This document shows, piece after piece, positions 1 through 8,470 of a stretch of DNA of 64,000 nt. Position numbers and translations under genes: made by a program. Below the pieces are notes generated by a model. The model was given only the letters and a program-made list of their open reading frames with translations, searched no databases and was not told the DNA's origin. How positions within the stretch are numbered: the stretch's first letter is position 1; every line of letters begins with the position of its first letter. This DNA is from Alphaproteobacteria bacterium (GTDB lineage: Bacteria; Pseudomonadota; Alphaproteobacteria; GCA-016699305), in the NCBI GenBank assembly GCA_016699305.1, contig CP064970.1, forward strand, positions 186,001 through 250,000, given 5' to 3'.

Positions 1-14
1 CGCGTCCCGTTAGC

Positions 15-1322
15 GTGGCGGATCGGCAAAGATTAAATCGACTGCCATGCGCCGCGCCTGTCCCGATGGTCACGCATGTCTGGCATGTCGATGTCACGCG
101 CGGCGATATCTGGACGAATATGCGGCTGGGCGGTTTATTGAGCTACAAACCCATGCTGCAAAGCGTGTGGCGGCGGCGATGGTGTTCGCAAGATCGCCTG
201 TTCCAAACGCCCCTTGTGCCGATCCCCGCGCGCCCCGGTCCGCCGGTTTTGACTCAAGCCATGCTGATTGCTTTATTGATCGTCTATGTGGCGGAGCTGA
301 TGCTTCAAATGGGGATGTCTGGATTCCAGTTCAGCCCCGATGCTCAGACATTGACGGCGATGGGCGGCCTTAGCAATCGAGCGGTACTGAAATTCGGAGA
401 ATGGCACCGTCTGCTAACGTCAACCCTGCTGCATGGCAGTGTGCTGCATCTGATCTTCAATGGCATCGCCTTGTATATGGCCGGTCTGGTGCTGGAGTCG
501 ATTTTGGGCCGCGCCTGGCTGTTTGCCTTATTCGCTATCGGCGGATTGGCTGGCGCTTTGTTGTCGTTGACGCTGAATCCTTTAAACAGTCTTTCCATCG
601 GGGCATCGGGTGCCATCATGGCCTTGTTGGCGGCGGCCTTTATCGTCAGTTTCCGTTTGTCCTCGAATATCGATCGCGACAAAATCCAGATTCAGTTGAT
701 GCAAATTCTCATTCCCTCTCTGCTGCCTCTGACATTTGGCATAGGCGGACACAAGGTGGATTTCAGCGCCCATCTGGGCGGCGCTTTGGCCGGGCTGGCC
801 ATGGGCTGGGCATTGCTGGCCGCATGGTCGGACTCTTCGCCCCATCCGCCCTTGCGCGCTGTGGGGATGATCCTGGCCGTGTTGGCAGGGTTAGCCTATG
901 GCGGCTCGGCTTTGGCGGCTGTCGATGCCTATCAGCGCATTTGGTCGCAGCAAGCTTGGTTGGCGGATGACAAATTGATGGAGTCGCAAGGTCGCACGCT
1001 TGCCCAGAGTCAAACGCTGACAGAACGCTATCCCCATGATCCCCGCGCCCATATGTTCTATGGCCTTCATCTGTTGCGCGCCATGCGCAGGGCCGAGGCC
1101 GAGCAGGCCTTTCGAACGGCGCTTGAGGAAGATGCGATCTTGACCCATATGCTGGATCCCGGTCTTAAACCCGCTCTTCAAGCGGCTTTGGCCGCCACTG
1201 TCGCGCTGGATCCGCACCGCCTGGCCGAGGCGCGTGGCTTGGCCCAACCCGTCTGTATCCAGACAGTTCATGCGGATATTCGCCAGCGTTTAACCCAATC
1301 GGGATTGTGCGACAGCCGTTAG
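15..1322 (+). CDS. Rhomboid-family intramembrane serine protease
   Basis: Polytopic inner-membrane protein. Rhomboids cleave substrates within the membrane using a Ser-His dyad. The HLIFN motif is seen in an early membrane helix, the catalytic GASG motif lies near residues 196-199 (Ser about 198), and the partner His sits in AHLGG near residue 252. The C-terminal 150 residues are soluble and helical (around PHDPRAHMFYGLHLLRAMRRAEAEQ), like a TPR-type tail. The GTG start at 15 is only the longest possibility. In-frame ATGs at 66, 120 and 153 are alternatives, because the first 80 residues are poorly hydrophobic and the window edge hides the upstream region. The gene converges on the lipoprotein gene with one base between stops. 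Family call sure; substrate unknown. Confidence 0.85.
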   Translation: MADRQRLNRLPCAAPVPMVTHVWHVDVTRGDIWTNMRLGGLLSYKPMLQSVWRRRWCSQDRLFQTPLVPIPARPGPPVLTQAMLIALLIVYVAELMLQMGMSGFQFSPDAQTLTAMGGLSNRAVLKFGEWHRLLTSTLLHGSVLHLIFNGIALYMAGLVLESILGRAWLFALFAIGGLAGALLSLTLNPLNSLSIGASGAIMALLAAAFIVSFRLSSNIDRDKIQIQLMQILIPSLLPLTFGIGGHKVDFSAHLGGALAGLAMGWALLAAWSDSSPHPPLRAVGMILAVLAGLAYGGSALAAVDAYQRIWSQQAWLADDKLMESQGRTLAQSQTLTERYPHDPRAHMFYGLHLLRAMRRAEAEQAFRTALEEDAILTHMLDPGLKPALQAALAATVALDPHRLAEARGLAQPVCIQTVHADIRQRLTQSGLCDSR

Positions 1323-1323
1323 A

Positions 1324-1917
1324 TTACATACGCAGTGGCGACAGATGCGTGGCGATGCCGTCACGCAAACGGACATCTATGTCTGGCATAATGTCTTGCA
1401 ACAGGCGGTCGCTGGCCCGGTTCATGGCTTCGGCATCGCTGACATCGTCGGCCAGGTTCATGCCCACGGCGCGATCCACCTCGACATCGACAAAGCCGTT
1501 ATAACGACGGTCTGGCACGTCCGCGATCACTGAAAGCTTAACGCGCGCTTCGGCGGAAAGTCGGCGGCGGTCGCCTATGAACCAATCATCCGAGGGGATG
1601 ATATGGATTTTCCCGCTCAACCGTGCATCGCGCAACAGAACCGTTACGCGGCCATCCATGCCCGAGGCGCGTATGTTGTCCATCATCCAGCGCTGAGCGG
1701 AGTCGGCCAGAGCCATGCCAAAGCTAGAATCGGGGGCCATACGGGGCAATTGATGCAAAAACCGTATCTCGGACACATTCAAGACGATGGGAGCCACCGG
1801 CGGCGGTGTCAGTACGACCGATTCGGAATCCATCTCGGCACAGCCTGTCGCCAGCATTGTGCAGATAAGAAAAGCGGCGCTCAACGCCAGACTCCGTAAT
1901 GACCGGTGCGTTTGCAT
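1324..1917 (-). CDS. Putative lipoprotein, unknown function
   Basis: A 197-residue protein with a short basic N-terminus (MQTHRSLRS), a hydrophobic stretch and a lipobox LATGC at about residues 23-27, so it should be lipidated and anchored in the envelope. The mature part contains alternating beta/alpha-like segments (RVTVLLRDARLSGKIHII, ARVKLSVIADVPDRRYNGFVDVEV) but no catalytic motif that I recognise. The start at 1917 is chosen over a longer frame because AAAGGG precedes that ATG by about nine bases and the signal peptide then begins properly. The divergent neighbour is the PBP gene, about 150 bp away. Function not assigned. Confidence 0.75.
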   Translation of the reverse strand: MQTHRSLRSLALSAAFLICTMLATGCAEMDSESVVLTPPPVAPIVLNVSEIRFLHQLPRMAPDSSFGMALADSAQRWMMDNIRASGMDGRVTVLLRDARLSGKIHIIPSDDWFIGDRRRLSAEARVKLSVIADVPDRRYNGFVDVEVDRAVGMNLADDVSDAEAMNRASDRLLQDIMPDIDVRLRDGIATHLSPLRM

Positions 1918-2073
1918 GATGTGTACCCTTTCTGTCGCGGTTTCTTGTCCCAGGAAACGCATCCAAGATCAAGCCTCTTGCGCCTGACTCCGCCATGCGC
2001 CCGAACTTGGCCATAATCGATCCCCACAGTGACGCCAAACCCGTGCGCAATCAAGACTGCTGAAGCTGCCTCC

Positions 2074-4047
2074 ATGTTACACCGCCGTCGCAACAAATCC
2101 ACGCCCCATCGCCGTCCGGCCAAGACGGCGCGGCGAAAATCTGCGCCTGCCAAGCCTCGGCGCGTGCATCGAGGGGGATGGTTGCGCGGATTGGTGCTGC
2201 TTGGCCTATGGGTGCTTATTGGATTGGCGCTGATGGTCAGTTGGTATGCGTGGGACATGCCCGATCCGCGACAGGCAGTCGAGGCCGAGCGGCGGCCATC
2301 CATTACCCTGCTTTCCAACGATGGCAAGGTTTTCGCCCGCTTTGGCGAATTCCACGGCGAAAACTTGGCCGTGGCCGACCTGCCACCTCATCTGGTGCAG
2401 GCCGTACTGGCGGTCGAGGACCGACGTTTTTATAGCCATTTTGGCGTCGATCCTTTGGGCTTGGTGCGAGCGGTTGTCAGAAACTTGGGGCGAGGGCATT
2501 TGAGCCAGGGCGGATCGACGATCACGCAGCAATTGGCCAAGAATTTGTTTCTGTCGCCGGATCGCACCATCCGGCGCAAAGTCCAAGAAGTGCTGATCGC
2601 GGTGTGGTTAGAGCGGAATTTCACCAAGGATGAAATCCTGGCCGCCTATCTGAATAAGGTCTATTTCGGGGCGGGCGCTTTTGGCGTCGATGCCGCTTCG
2701 CAGATTTATTTCGGCAAGAGCGCGCGCCATATCAGCTTGCGCGAAGCGGCTGTATTGGCTGGGCTGTTGAAGGCCCCTTCGCGCTATGCACCGACCAGCA
2801 ATCCCAACGAGTCGGCCTTGCGCACGTCCCTGGTGTTGGACAGCATGCAAGATGCCGGTTTCTTATCCCCCGAACAAAGGGCGCGTTTATCTCTTGAACC
2901 GCCGCCTCCCCGGGCTAAGCCGGGGGCGGCAGGCGACGGCTTGTATTTCGCCGATTGGGTGATCGAGCAGGCGGCGGGATTGACCGGCGGAGATTTTGGG
3001 CATGATGTGATCATCCAGACGACGTTGGACATTAAACTGCAACGCGCCGCTGAACGGCATTTGGATTCCATCTTGGCGTCGGCCAGCGCGGACCAGGTAG
3101 GGCAGGCGGCTTTGGTCGCTTTGGCGCCCGATGGCGCGGTGCGGTGCTTGGTGGGTGGACGTGATGCGCGGACCAGTCCTTTTAATCGTGCGACTCAGGC
3201 CAAGCGTCAGCCCGGTTCCGCCTTTAAGCCGATCGTTTATCTGGCGGGGCTTGAAAGCGGGCTGGAACCGGACAGCATCATGAACGATCAACCGATCCGC
3301 ATGCGCGGCTGGCAACCCGAAAATTATGACGGACGTTGGCGGGGGCAGATGCCCCTGCGCGAGGCACTGGCGCAATCCATCAACAGCATTGCCGTACAGG
3401 TGCTGCAACAGGCAGGTATCACAAAAGTCCGCGATATAGCGGCCAGGCTAGGAATCACCACGCCTATGGGCCGAGACCTTAGTCTCGCATTAGGCACCAG
3501 CGAGGTCACGTTGATGGACCTGACCACCGCTTATGCGACTTTCAGCCAAGGCGGGCATGCCGTATTGCCCTATGCCATCGAGGAAGTCCGCACGCCCCAA
3601 GGAACGGTGCTTTATCGCCGTCCGGACGTGTCCACGCCCCAAATCGCCTCGGAAGATCGCGTGTCGGCCCTGGTGTCGATGATGCGCGACGTGGTGACGG
3701 AAGGGACAGGCAAGCGCGCCGCCTTGGGCAGCCGTCCGGTGGCCGGCAAGACGGGGACCAGCCAGGATTATCGTGACGCTTGGTTCGTCGGCTTCACCGC
3801 CGACATGACCATGGGCGTCTGGATGGGCAATGACGACAACAAACCCATGCGGAAAGTCGTGGGCGGCAATTGGCCCGCGCAGCTATGGCATGACGTGATG
3901 GCCGAGGCCAGCGCCGGCCTGCCGGAACGCGATCTGCTATCGGGCGCGGTGGTGGCCGAGGAGGGGCAGGATCCCGTGAGCGTGGGCAACGGCGATCAAG
4001 GTTCGGACATGATCGGCAATCTCATCGACTGGATCGACAAGCTATAA
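2074..4047 (+). CDS. Bifunctional penicillin-binding protein 1A-type
   Basis: Class A PBP that polymerises and cross-links peptidoglycan in the periplasm, anchored by one N-terminal helix (LRGLVLLGLWVLIGLALMVSW). The GT51 glycosyltransferase domain contains the catalytic Glu of EDRRFY (about residue 115) and QGGSTITQQLAKN. The transpeptidase domain has SxxK in GSAFKP (Ser about 382), SIN in QSINSIA, and KTGTS (Lys about 559). The length of 657 residues fits a compact alphaproteobacterial PBP1A/2C type. The start is set at ATG 2074, before the basic stretch LHRRRNKS. A GTG 45 bases upstream is possible. Nothing in the active-site motifs is missing. Confidence 0.93.
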   Translation: MLHRRRNKSTPHRRPAKTARRKSAPAKPRRVHRGGWLRGLVLLGLWVLIGLALMVSWYAWDMPDPRQAVEAERRPSITLLSNDGKVFARFGEFHGENLAVADLPPHLVQAVLAVEDRRFYSHFGVDPLGLVRAVVRNLGRGHLSQGGSTITQQLAKNLFLSPDRTIRRKVQEVLIAVWLERNFTKDEILAAYLNKVYFGAGAFGVDAASQIYFGKSARHISLREAAVLAGLLKAPSRYAPTSNPNESALRTSLVLDSMQDAGFLSPEQRARLSLEPPPPRAKPGAAGDGLYFADWVIEQAAGLTGGDFGHDVIIQTTLDIKLQRAAERHLDSILASASADQVGQAALVALAPDGAVRCLVGGRDARTSPFNRATQAKRQPGSAFKPIVYLAGLESGLEPDSIMNDQPIRMRGWQPENYDGRWRGQMPLREALAQSINSIAVQVLQQAGITKVRDIAARLGITTPMGRDLSLALGTSEVTLMDLTTAYATFSQGGHAVLPYAIEEVRTPQGTVLYRRPDVSTPQIASEDRVSALVSMMRDVVTEGTGKRAALGSRPVAGKTGTSQDYRDAWFVGFTADMTMGVWMGNDDNKPMRKVVGGNWPAQLWHDVMAEASAGLPERDLLSGAVVAEEGQDPVSVGNGDQGSDMIGNLIDWIDKL

Positions 4048-4220
4048 CGATGCGACCAAGAGCGTCCCTCAGAAGCCCGCGCCCGCCCGTCATATTCTTG
4101 TGATCCATACTTGTTGAGGGGGGCGGTTTTATATGAATAGGGCATGCCTTGTCGTGGGCCTCCCTCTCCTGACCTGGCCGATGGTGCTGGGGTTCAGAAA
4201 GGATTCTGCGATTCAGCCCC

Positions 4221-4447
4221 TTTCAGGCCATCCACGGCCCGTTAAAACCCAAAAGTCAAAAGACGGTCTCCAGGGCGAAGGCTGAACCATCGTTCACCCC
4301 AAACAGGCCCATAGGAGGGGCAAGGAAGGGCCTGTAGAAAAAAGCTAGGGTAAGGAGCATCCAGACCATTTCAGGCCATCCACGGCCCGTTAAAACGGAA
4401 AAGTAAAAAGATGGATCGGCAGGATAACGAGGAAACCGACAGACGCG
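4221..4447. repeat. Direct repeat, copy 0 (downstream flank of first pilin-like gene)
   Basis: Non-coding stretch between the PBP gene and the first pilin-like gene. From 4221 to about 4447 it matches, with scattered differences, the 3' halves of the repeats at 5391-5592 and 6531-6737. It contains the motif TTTCAGGCCATCCACGGCCC twice (4221 and 4369) and the block AAGTCAAAAGACGGTCTCCA once. No convincing ORF is visible. The rest of the 4048-4495 gap shows no gene. A GC-rich segment followed by TTTT near 4118-4132 could terminate the PBP transcript, but the stem is imperfect. Confidence 0.8.
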
Positions 4448-4495
4448 ACGAACAACGCCCCCTATCTGACAGGCAGGACGGAGAATAAGATAAGT

Positions 4496-5209
4496 CTAAT
4501 TTACTTTAAGGACGTAATAAAAAAAATAATGTATGCCTAATTTAATAGGAAAACTGATTTCATTATCATAGATATGAACACAGGCACTCATGACACCCGG
4601 CGCATAGTGATCATATGAAAACGCAGTGTAATAACCAATAAAGTATCCAACAGTATATGTCGCGCCATACAGTGCAAAAGTATCATTTATATCGCTGATT
4701 CCAAGAATATTGTTTATTGCAGCGCATAGCTTTTGTTCAGAAATTGGTAGATATAAAACTAGCTCGTTACTATTTGTTCCAATATTTGGAATTGCCGCGT
4801 ATCCACCAATAATATATGGAACATAATCTGTAGTCCAAAAACCTCCACCATCCAAAATTTTATTGGCTCCTTCTGGCGGTTTTTGTAGAACAACTCCACC
4901 GCCACTGACATCAAAGACATGGCAAGACTTATCTGATGGTGCATTTGGATTTGTATAGCCACTGACAACATTGTTTTCAAAGCTGATTTGTGTATCTGTG
5001 CAGCCCTTTCCCAATACCCTATCCACAGCAAATTTCACTTCATGGGCATATCCAAGAATGGCCGTTGCCTGTGCTTTGGCTTTGACGGCGGAGGTATCGC
5101 TATTGAACGAACCCGACCCCGCCGCAATGGCAGAGACCAAGACGGCCAGAATCGCCACGATGTACAGAATCGGCCCTATGGCAATGCCACGCTGATGGGT
5201 TTGCCTCAT
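4496..5209 (-). CDS. Pilin-like surface protein, paralog 1
   Basis: A 237-residue member of a four-copy family in this window. The N-terminus is MRQTHQRGIAIGPILYIVAI, a short basic leader then a Gly and a long hydrophobic helix, resembling a class III (prepilin-type) signal, but the Glu at mature position 5 of classical type IV pilins is absent. A conserved core follows: DRVLGKGCTDTQISFEN, then NPNAPSDKSCHVFDV. The last 120 residues are AT-rich in codon use and unlike the paralogs. The start at 5209 is supported by AAGG nine bases upstream and by conservation of MRQTHQ. Function inferred only as an envelope or filament component. The diversified C-terminus suggests exposure. Confidence 0.7.
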   Translation of the reverse strand: MRQTHQRGIAIGPILYIVAILAVLVSAIAAGSGSFNSDTSAVKAKAQATAILGYAHEVKFAVDRVLGKGCTDTQISFENNVVSGYTNPNAPSDKSCHVFDVSGGGVVLQKPPEGANKILDGGGFWTTDYVPYIIGGYAAIPNIGTNSNELVLYLPISEQKLCAAINNILGISDINDTFALYGATYTVGYFIGYYTAFSYDHYAPGVMSACVHIYDNEISFPIKLGIHYFFYYVLKVN

Positions 5210-5235
5210 GCTGTTTGACCTTGCCATGCTTCACA

Positions 5236-5592
5236 GAAACGCAGCCCCCTTGAGAGCCGTGCCCCCCGTTACCCTGTGCGATCATCGGCTTCGCAGCCTG
5301 TACCACCCCCAATCCATAGCAATTTCATTCAGTCCCCGCAAACCAGCCATCCAGGATATTTGAAAGAAACCAACCGTTAGAGGGATCGAAACCGCCAAAA
5401 GTCAAAAGACGGTCTCCAGGGCGAAGGCTGAACCATCGTTCACCTCGAACAGGCCCATAGAGGCCCGTAGGAGTGGCAAGGAATGGGCTGTAGGGAAAAA
5501 AGCTAGGGTAGGAGCATCCAGACCATTTCAGGCCATCTACGGCCCGTTAAAACCCAAAAGTCAAAAGACGGCTCGGCAGGGTAACGAGAAGG
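5236..5592. repeat. Long direct repeat, copy A, between pilin-like genes 1 and 2
   Basis: About 355 bp near-identical to 6376-6737, offset by 1140 bp in its 5' part. It begins with GAAACGC(A/G)GCCCCCTTGAG and continues through CCGTTACCCTGTGCGATCAT, AACCAGCCATCCAGGATATT and the AAGTCAAAAGACGGTCTCCA block to the TTTCAGGCCATC motif at 5526. The 5' part lies immediately upstream of pilin-like gene 1 (read on the minus strand) and the 3' part immediately downstream of gene 2, so each gene is bracketed by the element. No credible gene is seen inside. Confidence 0.9.
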
Positions 5593-5600
5593 CCGCATGA

Positions 5601-6347
5601 TTAGCGGGGGACAAGAACTGAACGGAAATAGGTGTACCCACTTGCATTACGTGCCTGTCCACATCCCATCATTTTACCGATAGTTGCCTTGGCGTCATAC
5701 CCAGATTCATTATCCTTTGTGTATGAACCGTGAAAATAAAGGTTTAAACTCCCCCAAATGCCACTAGAGTAATTATTCCCAGAACTTAAGATATCTACGC
5801 CAAGCATAGTATTAAGTGCGTTACAAACACTTGGCTTGATGTCATGCGTGACCATGACAAGAGATGCGGGACTTGAGTCAGAACGGCACCCAGCAGAAGG
5901 CCCACCCTGATACCCGCCACTGGCTGAGCCAACGCCACCAACACACGAGTTCCCATGGTAAACCCAATACCCATTCGTGTAACCTGTTTTAATAGCACTG
6001 TAGATATTATCATCAGGCTTCTTCCAAACAATGCCGCCACCATTGACATCAAAGACATGGCAGGATTTATCGGATGGCGCGTTCGGATTCTCATAGCCAC
6101 TGACAAAAGGATTTTCAAAGCTGATTTGTGTATCTGTACAGCCTTTCGCTAGCACTCTTTCGACAGCAAATTTCACTTCATTGGCATATTGGAGAATGGC
6201 GGATGCCTGGGCTTTGGCGCTGACGGTGGAAATATCGCCATTGAACGAACCCGACCCTGCCGCAATGGCAGAGGCGGTGACGGCCAGGAGAGCCACGATG
6301 AACAGGATCGGGCCAATGGCTATGCCGTGCTGATGGGTTTGTCTCAT
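5601..6347 (-). CDS. Pilin-like surface protein, paralog 2
   Basis: A 248-residue paralog with leader MRQTHQHGIAIGPILFIVAL, the core ERVLAKGCTDTQISFENP and NPNAPSDKSCHVFDVNGGGI, and a C-terminus rich in Gly, Ser, Tyr and Asn (GGVGSASGGYQGG) that differs from the other copies. The frame is open upstream into the direct repeat, but the start at 6347 is chosen because it aligns with the paralogs and restores the leader. Two conserved Cys (in GCTDTQ and SCHVF) could form a disulfide. The gene lies in tandem with paralogs 1 and 3 on the same strand, probably from duplication of a cassette of about 1.14 kb. Confidence 0.7.
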   Translation of the reverse strand: MRQTHQHGIAIGPILFIVALLAVTASAIAAGSGSFNGDISTVSAKAQASAILQYANEVKFAVERVLAKGCTDTQISFENPFVSGYENPNAPSDKSCHVFDVNGGGIVWKKPDDNIYSAIKTGYTNGYWVYHGNSCVGGVGSASGGYQGGPSAGCRSDSSPASLVMVTHDIKPSVCNALNTMLGVDILSSGNNYSSGIWGSLNLYFHGSYTKDNESGYDAKATIGKMMGCGQARNASGYTYFRSVLVPR

Positions 6348-6375
6348 GCTCCCTGTCTTGTGCCCGTCCTTGACG

Positions 6376-6737
6376 GAAACGCGGCCCCCTTGAGAGCCGT
6401 GCCCCCCGTTACCCTGTGCGATCATCGGCTTCGCAGCCTGTACCACCCCCAATCCATAGCAATTTCATTCAGTCCCCGCAAACCAGCCATCCAGGATATT
6501 TGAAAGAAACCAACCGTTAGAGGGATCGAAACCGCCAAAAGTCAAAAGACGGTCTCCAGGGCGAAGGCTGAACCACCGTTCACCTCGAACAGCCCCATAG
6601 AGGCCCGTAGGAGGGGCAAGGAAGAGGCTGTAGGGAAAAAAGCTAGGGGGCAAGGAGCATCCAGCCCCTTTCAGGCCATCCACGGCCCGTTAAAACGGGA
6701 AAGTCAAAAGATGGTTCGGCAGGGGAACGAGGAAGCC
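6376..6737. repeat. Long direct repeat, copy B, between pilin-like genes 2 and 3
   Basis: Second full copy of the intercassette element, nearly base-for-base with 5236-5592. It includes the block from CCGTTACCCTGTGCGATCAT to the TTTCAGGCCATC motif at 6669. Differences are single substitutions and small indels, for example in the run after GAAAAAAGCTAGGG. A 72-codon frame on the minus strand (6465-6683) is open through it, but the corresponding frame is not maintained in copy A, so it is not called as a gene. Confidence 0.9.
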
Positions 6738-6761
6738 AGCAGTCGCGGCTAGTTTCTCCCG

Positions 6762-7457
6762 CTACCCCCCCCAAACTGTTCTGTTATGCAGCACATAGAA
6801 GAAGTAGTGAAGACCCAGCGGCAATCCTGGTGTTCCAGCATTTGGCATAGACAAATTTATACATCCAAATTGACCATGTTCCCCAGTGCCCCAAGAAGAA
6901 TAGATGCCCACAAATTTATTGAGTACTACAGCGCCGTAAGTACTATTATTACCACCTAAATTTATTATTGCATTGCATATATCATCACTTAACCCGGGCA
7001 GAAGTATTGCTATATCGCCATTCGCAGCATTATTCGTGACTGCACCTCCCATGAGATTCATATAACCAGTAAACACATATGATTGATAGTTTAAGGGAAC
7101 GGAACTCAAATCAATCCCGGATGGTGGATTTTTCCAGACAATACCGCCGCCATTAACATCAAAGACATGACAGGATTTATCGGATGGTGCATTTGAATTT
7201 GTATAGCCGTTGTCGATAGGGTTTTCAAAGCTGATTTCCGTATCGGTGCAACCCTTAGCAATCACTCTATCCACGCCGATTTGCAACTCATTGACATATC
7301 CAAGAATGGCCGTTGCTTGGGCTTTGAGTTTAACCGCCGAGATATCACCATTGAACGCGCCCGACCCCGCCGCAATGGCAGCGGCCAGGACAGCTAGAAT
7401 CGCCACGATGAACAAGATCGGCGCTATGGCTATACCGCGCTGATTGGTTCGCCTCAT
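6762..7457 (-). CDS. Pilin-like surface protein, paralog 3
   Basis: A 231-residue paralog with leader MRRTNQRGIAIAPILFIVAI, a hydrophobic helix ending in AAGSGAFNGDIS, the core DRVIAKGCTDTEISFENP and NSNAPSDKSCHVFDVNGGGI, and a C-terminus (GYMNLMGGAVTNNAANGDIAILLPG) unlike paralogs 1 and 2. Its final residues HYFFYVLHNRTVW partly resemble the end of paralog 1 (HYFFYYVLKVN), so these two share a terminal strand. The upstream flank (7486-7560) contains only a partial copy of the repeat, so this is the outermost cassette. Function not demonstrated; see paralog 1 for the basis of the call. Confidence 0.7.
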   Translation of the reverse strand: MRRTNQRGIAIAPILFIVAILAVLAAAIAAGSGAFNGDISAVKLKAQATAILGYVNELQIGVDRVIAKGCTDTEISFENPIDNGYTNSNAPSDKSCHVFDVNGGGIVWKNPPSGIDLSSVPLNYQSYVFTGYMNLMGGAVTNNAANGDIAILLPGLSDDICNAIINLGGNNSTYGAVVLNKFVGIYSSWGTGEHGQFGCINLSMPNAGTPGLPLGLHYFFYVLHNRTVWGG

Positions 7458-7485
7458 GCTGTTTGTGGCCTTGCCATGCTTTACG

Positions 7486-7560
7486 GAAACGCAGCCTTCT
7501 CAAGCGAGAAGACCGCGCCCCCCGTTACCCTGTGCGGTCATCGGCTTCCCAGCCTGTACC
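7486..7560. repeat. Partial copy of intercassette repeat upstream of pilin-like gene 3
   Basis: Fragment matching the 5' portion of copies A and B: GGAAACGCAGCC, then CGCCCCCCGTTACCCTGTGC and TCATCGGCTTCCCAGCCTGT. It is interrupted by a different stretch (TCTCAAGCGAGAAGA) and ends near 7560, where similarity stops. It marks the outer edge of the tandem array. Confidence 0.7.
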
Positions 7561-7612
7561 GCAATCCCGGCCCTAGTGTAGCGTCTGCATAGCGCTGTTG
7601 CAATGAGGGGTC

Positions 7613-7633
7613 CAGGGGGGCGAGGCCCCCCTG
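7613..7633 (-). terminator. GC-rich hairpin, likely terminator or repeat hairpin
   Basis: Perfect 9-bp inverted repeat CAGGGGGGC / GCCCCCCTG with a 3-base loop, about 80 bp downstream of the stop of the minus-strand gene ending at 7716. No T-run follows on that strand, so it could be an RNA-stabilising hairpin rather than a classical intrinsic terminator. Confidence 0.5.
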
Positions 7634-7715
7634 TGATTGTGCGTCAAGTGCTGCAGCACCGAAAGATCAAGGCGTTGGATCATCAAAAATATGACGGGTG
7701 GTAAGATCAGACGCC

Positions 7716-8363
7716 TTAGACGAAATAATCGAAGACGTTAATGTAGGTATAATAATTATAGCTGTAACCGTCTCTTGGGTCTTGAGCATCGCCCACCATA
7801 TTGGCGATGGAGGTGCCTGTGGATGTGGAGATCGAAGTTTTCTGGAATTCTGAGGCGGGTGTTTCCACGGTGTCATAGTCCTTACTGAATTTGCCCGCGC
7901 TCAGCTGAATGGCATAAGAGGGAGATTTTGAAACGTCGCCGCCTGTCTCGCGCGTGGTGCGCAGAACATAATTTCCGGCGGCCATATCGAATTTGTCCGC
8001 TCTCATCTTGTCATAGGCTGTCTTTAGGTCGCCGCTGGTGGCTTCGCTGTCGGCGATGACACGGCCATTTTGTAGGACTTCGACTCGAACAGGAGGCCGA
8101 GTTGAGGTATCAACGACGCTCTCATCATCTGTTCTACTGGTGGTCAGGGTCAGGCCCACTTGTGTCGATGCGCTGAGGCGAAAGCTGAAGTGATCGACGC
8201 GATCTTTGTTTGTGAGGGCGCTGACAACGGTCAGACGTGTTCGATCCGCCGTCAGCGTGCCGATGGCCCGGGCGTTCAAGATGTTCTCTCCGCTGACGTC
8301 TTCAGTCGCCTGACTATAGGAGAGCGGATTGCGATACACATCGGTGTCGATGGTCAAGGGCAT
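7716..8363 (-). CDS. Hypothetical all-beta protein (pre-peptidase C-like)
   Basis: A 215-residue protein of unrecognised family. The N-terminal half (residues 25-130) reads as short beta strands with the pattern DHFSFRLSASTQVGLTLTTSR...VRVEVLQNGRVIADS and later MAAGNYVLRTTRE. This resembles the pre-peptidase C-type beta sandwich in which a protein reports no-displacement binding to carbohydrate or peptidase partners. The C-terminus is aromatic (YSYNYYTYINVFDYFV), like substrates whose last residue is an aromatic export cue. No signal peptide is visible. It sits between htpG and the pilin-like array. A secreted or surface role is inference only. Confidence 0.6.
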   Translation of the reverse strand: MPLTIDTDVYRNPLSYSQATEDVSGENILNARAIGTLTADRTRLTVVSALTNKDRVDHFSFRLSASTQVGLTLTTSRTDDESVVDTSTRPPVRVEVLQNGRVIADSEATSGDLKTAYDKMRADKFDMAAGNYVLRTTRETGGDVSKSPSYAIQLSAGKFSKDYDTVETPASEFQKTSISTSTGTSIANMVGDAQDPRDGYSYNYYTYINVFDYFV

Positions 8364-8470
8364 GGGGTCCCCGCCTTATAGATAAACTGTCCGAGTCCAT
8401 TTTTTCCCTAAATGGTTGAGAATTTGTTACGATGCGTGTGGGGTAAGCAGCTCCCCCCGAAAAACCTCTT

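Noticed and set aside
6465..6683. A 72-codon minus-strand frame inside repeat copy B
   Set aside because: The same frame is broken in copy A and no ribosome site is seen, so it is repeat sequence rather than a gene.
4221..7560. A shufflon like that of IncI pilV
   Set aside because: The repeats are direct, not inverted, and no recombinase gene is near. Only homologous exchange is proposed.
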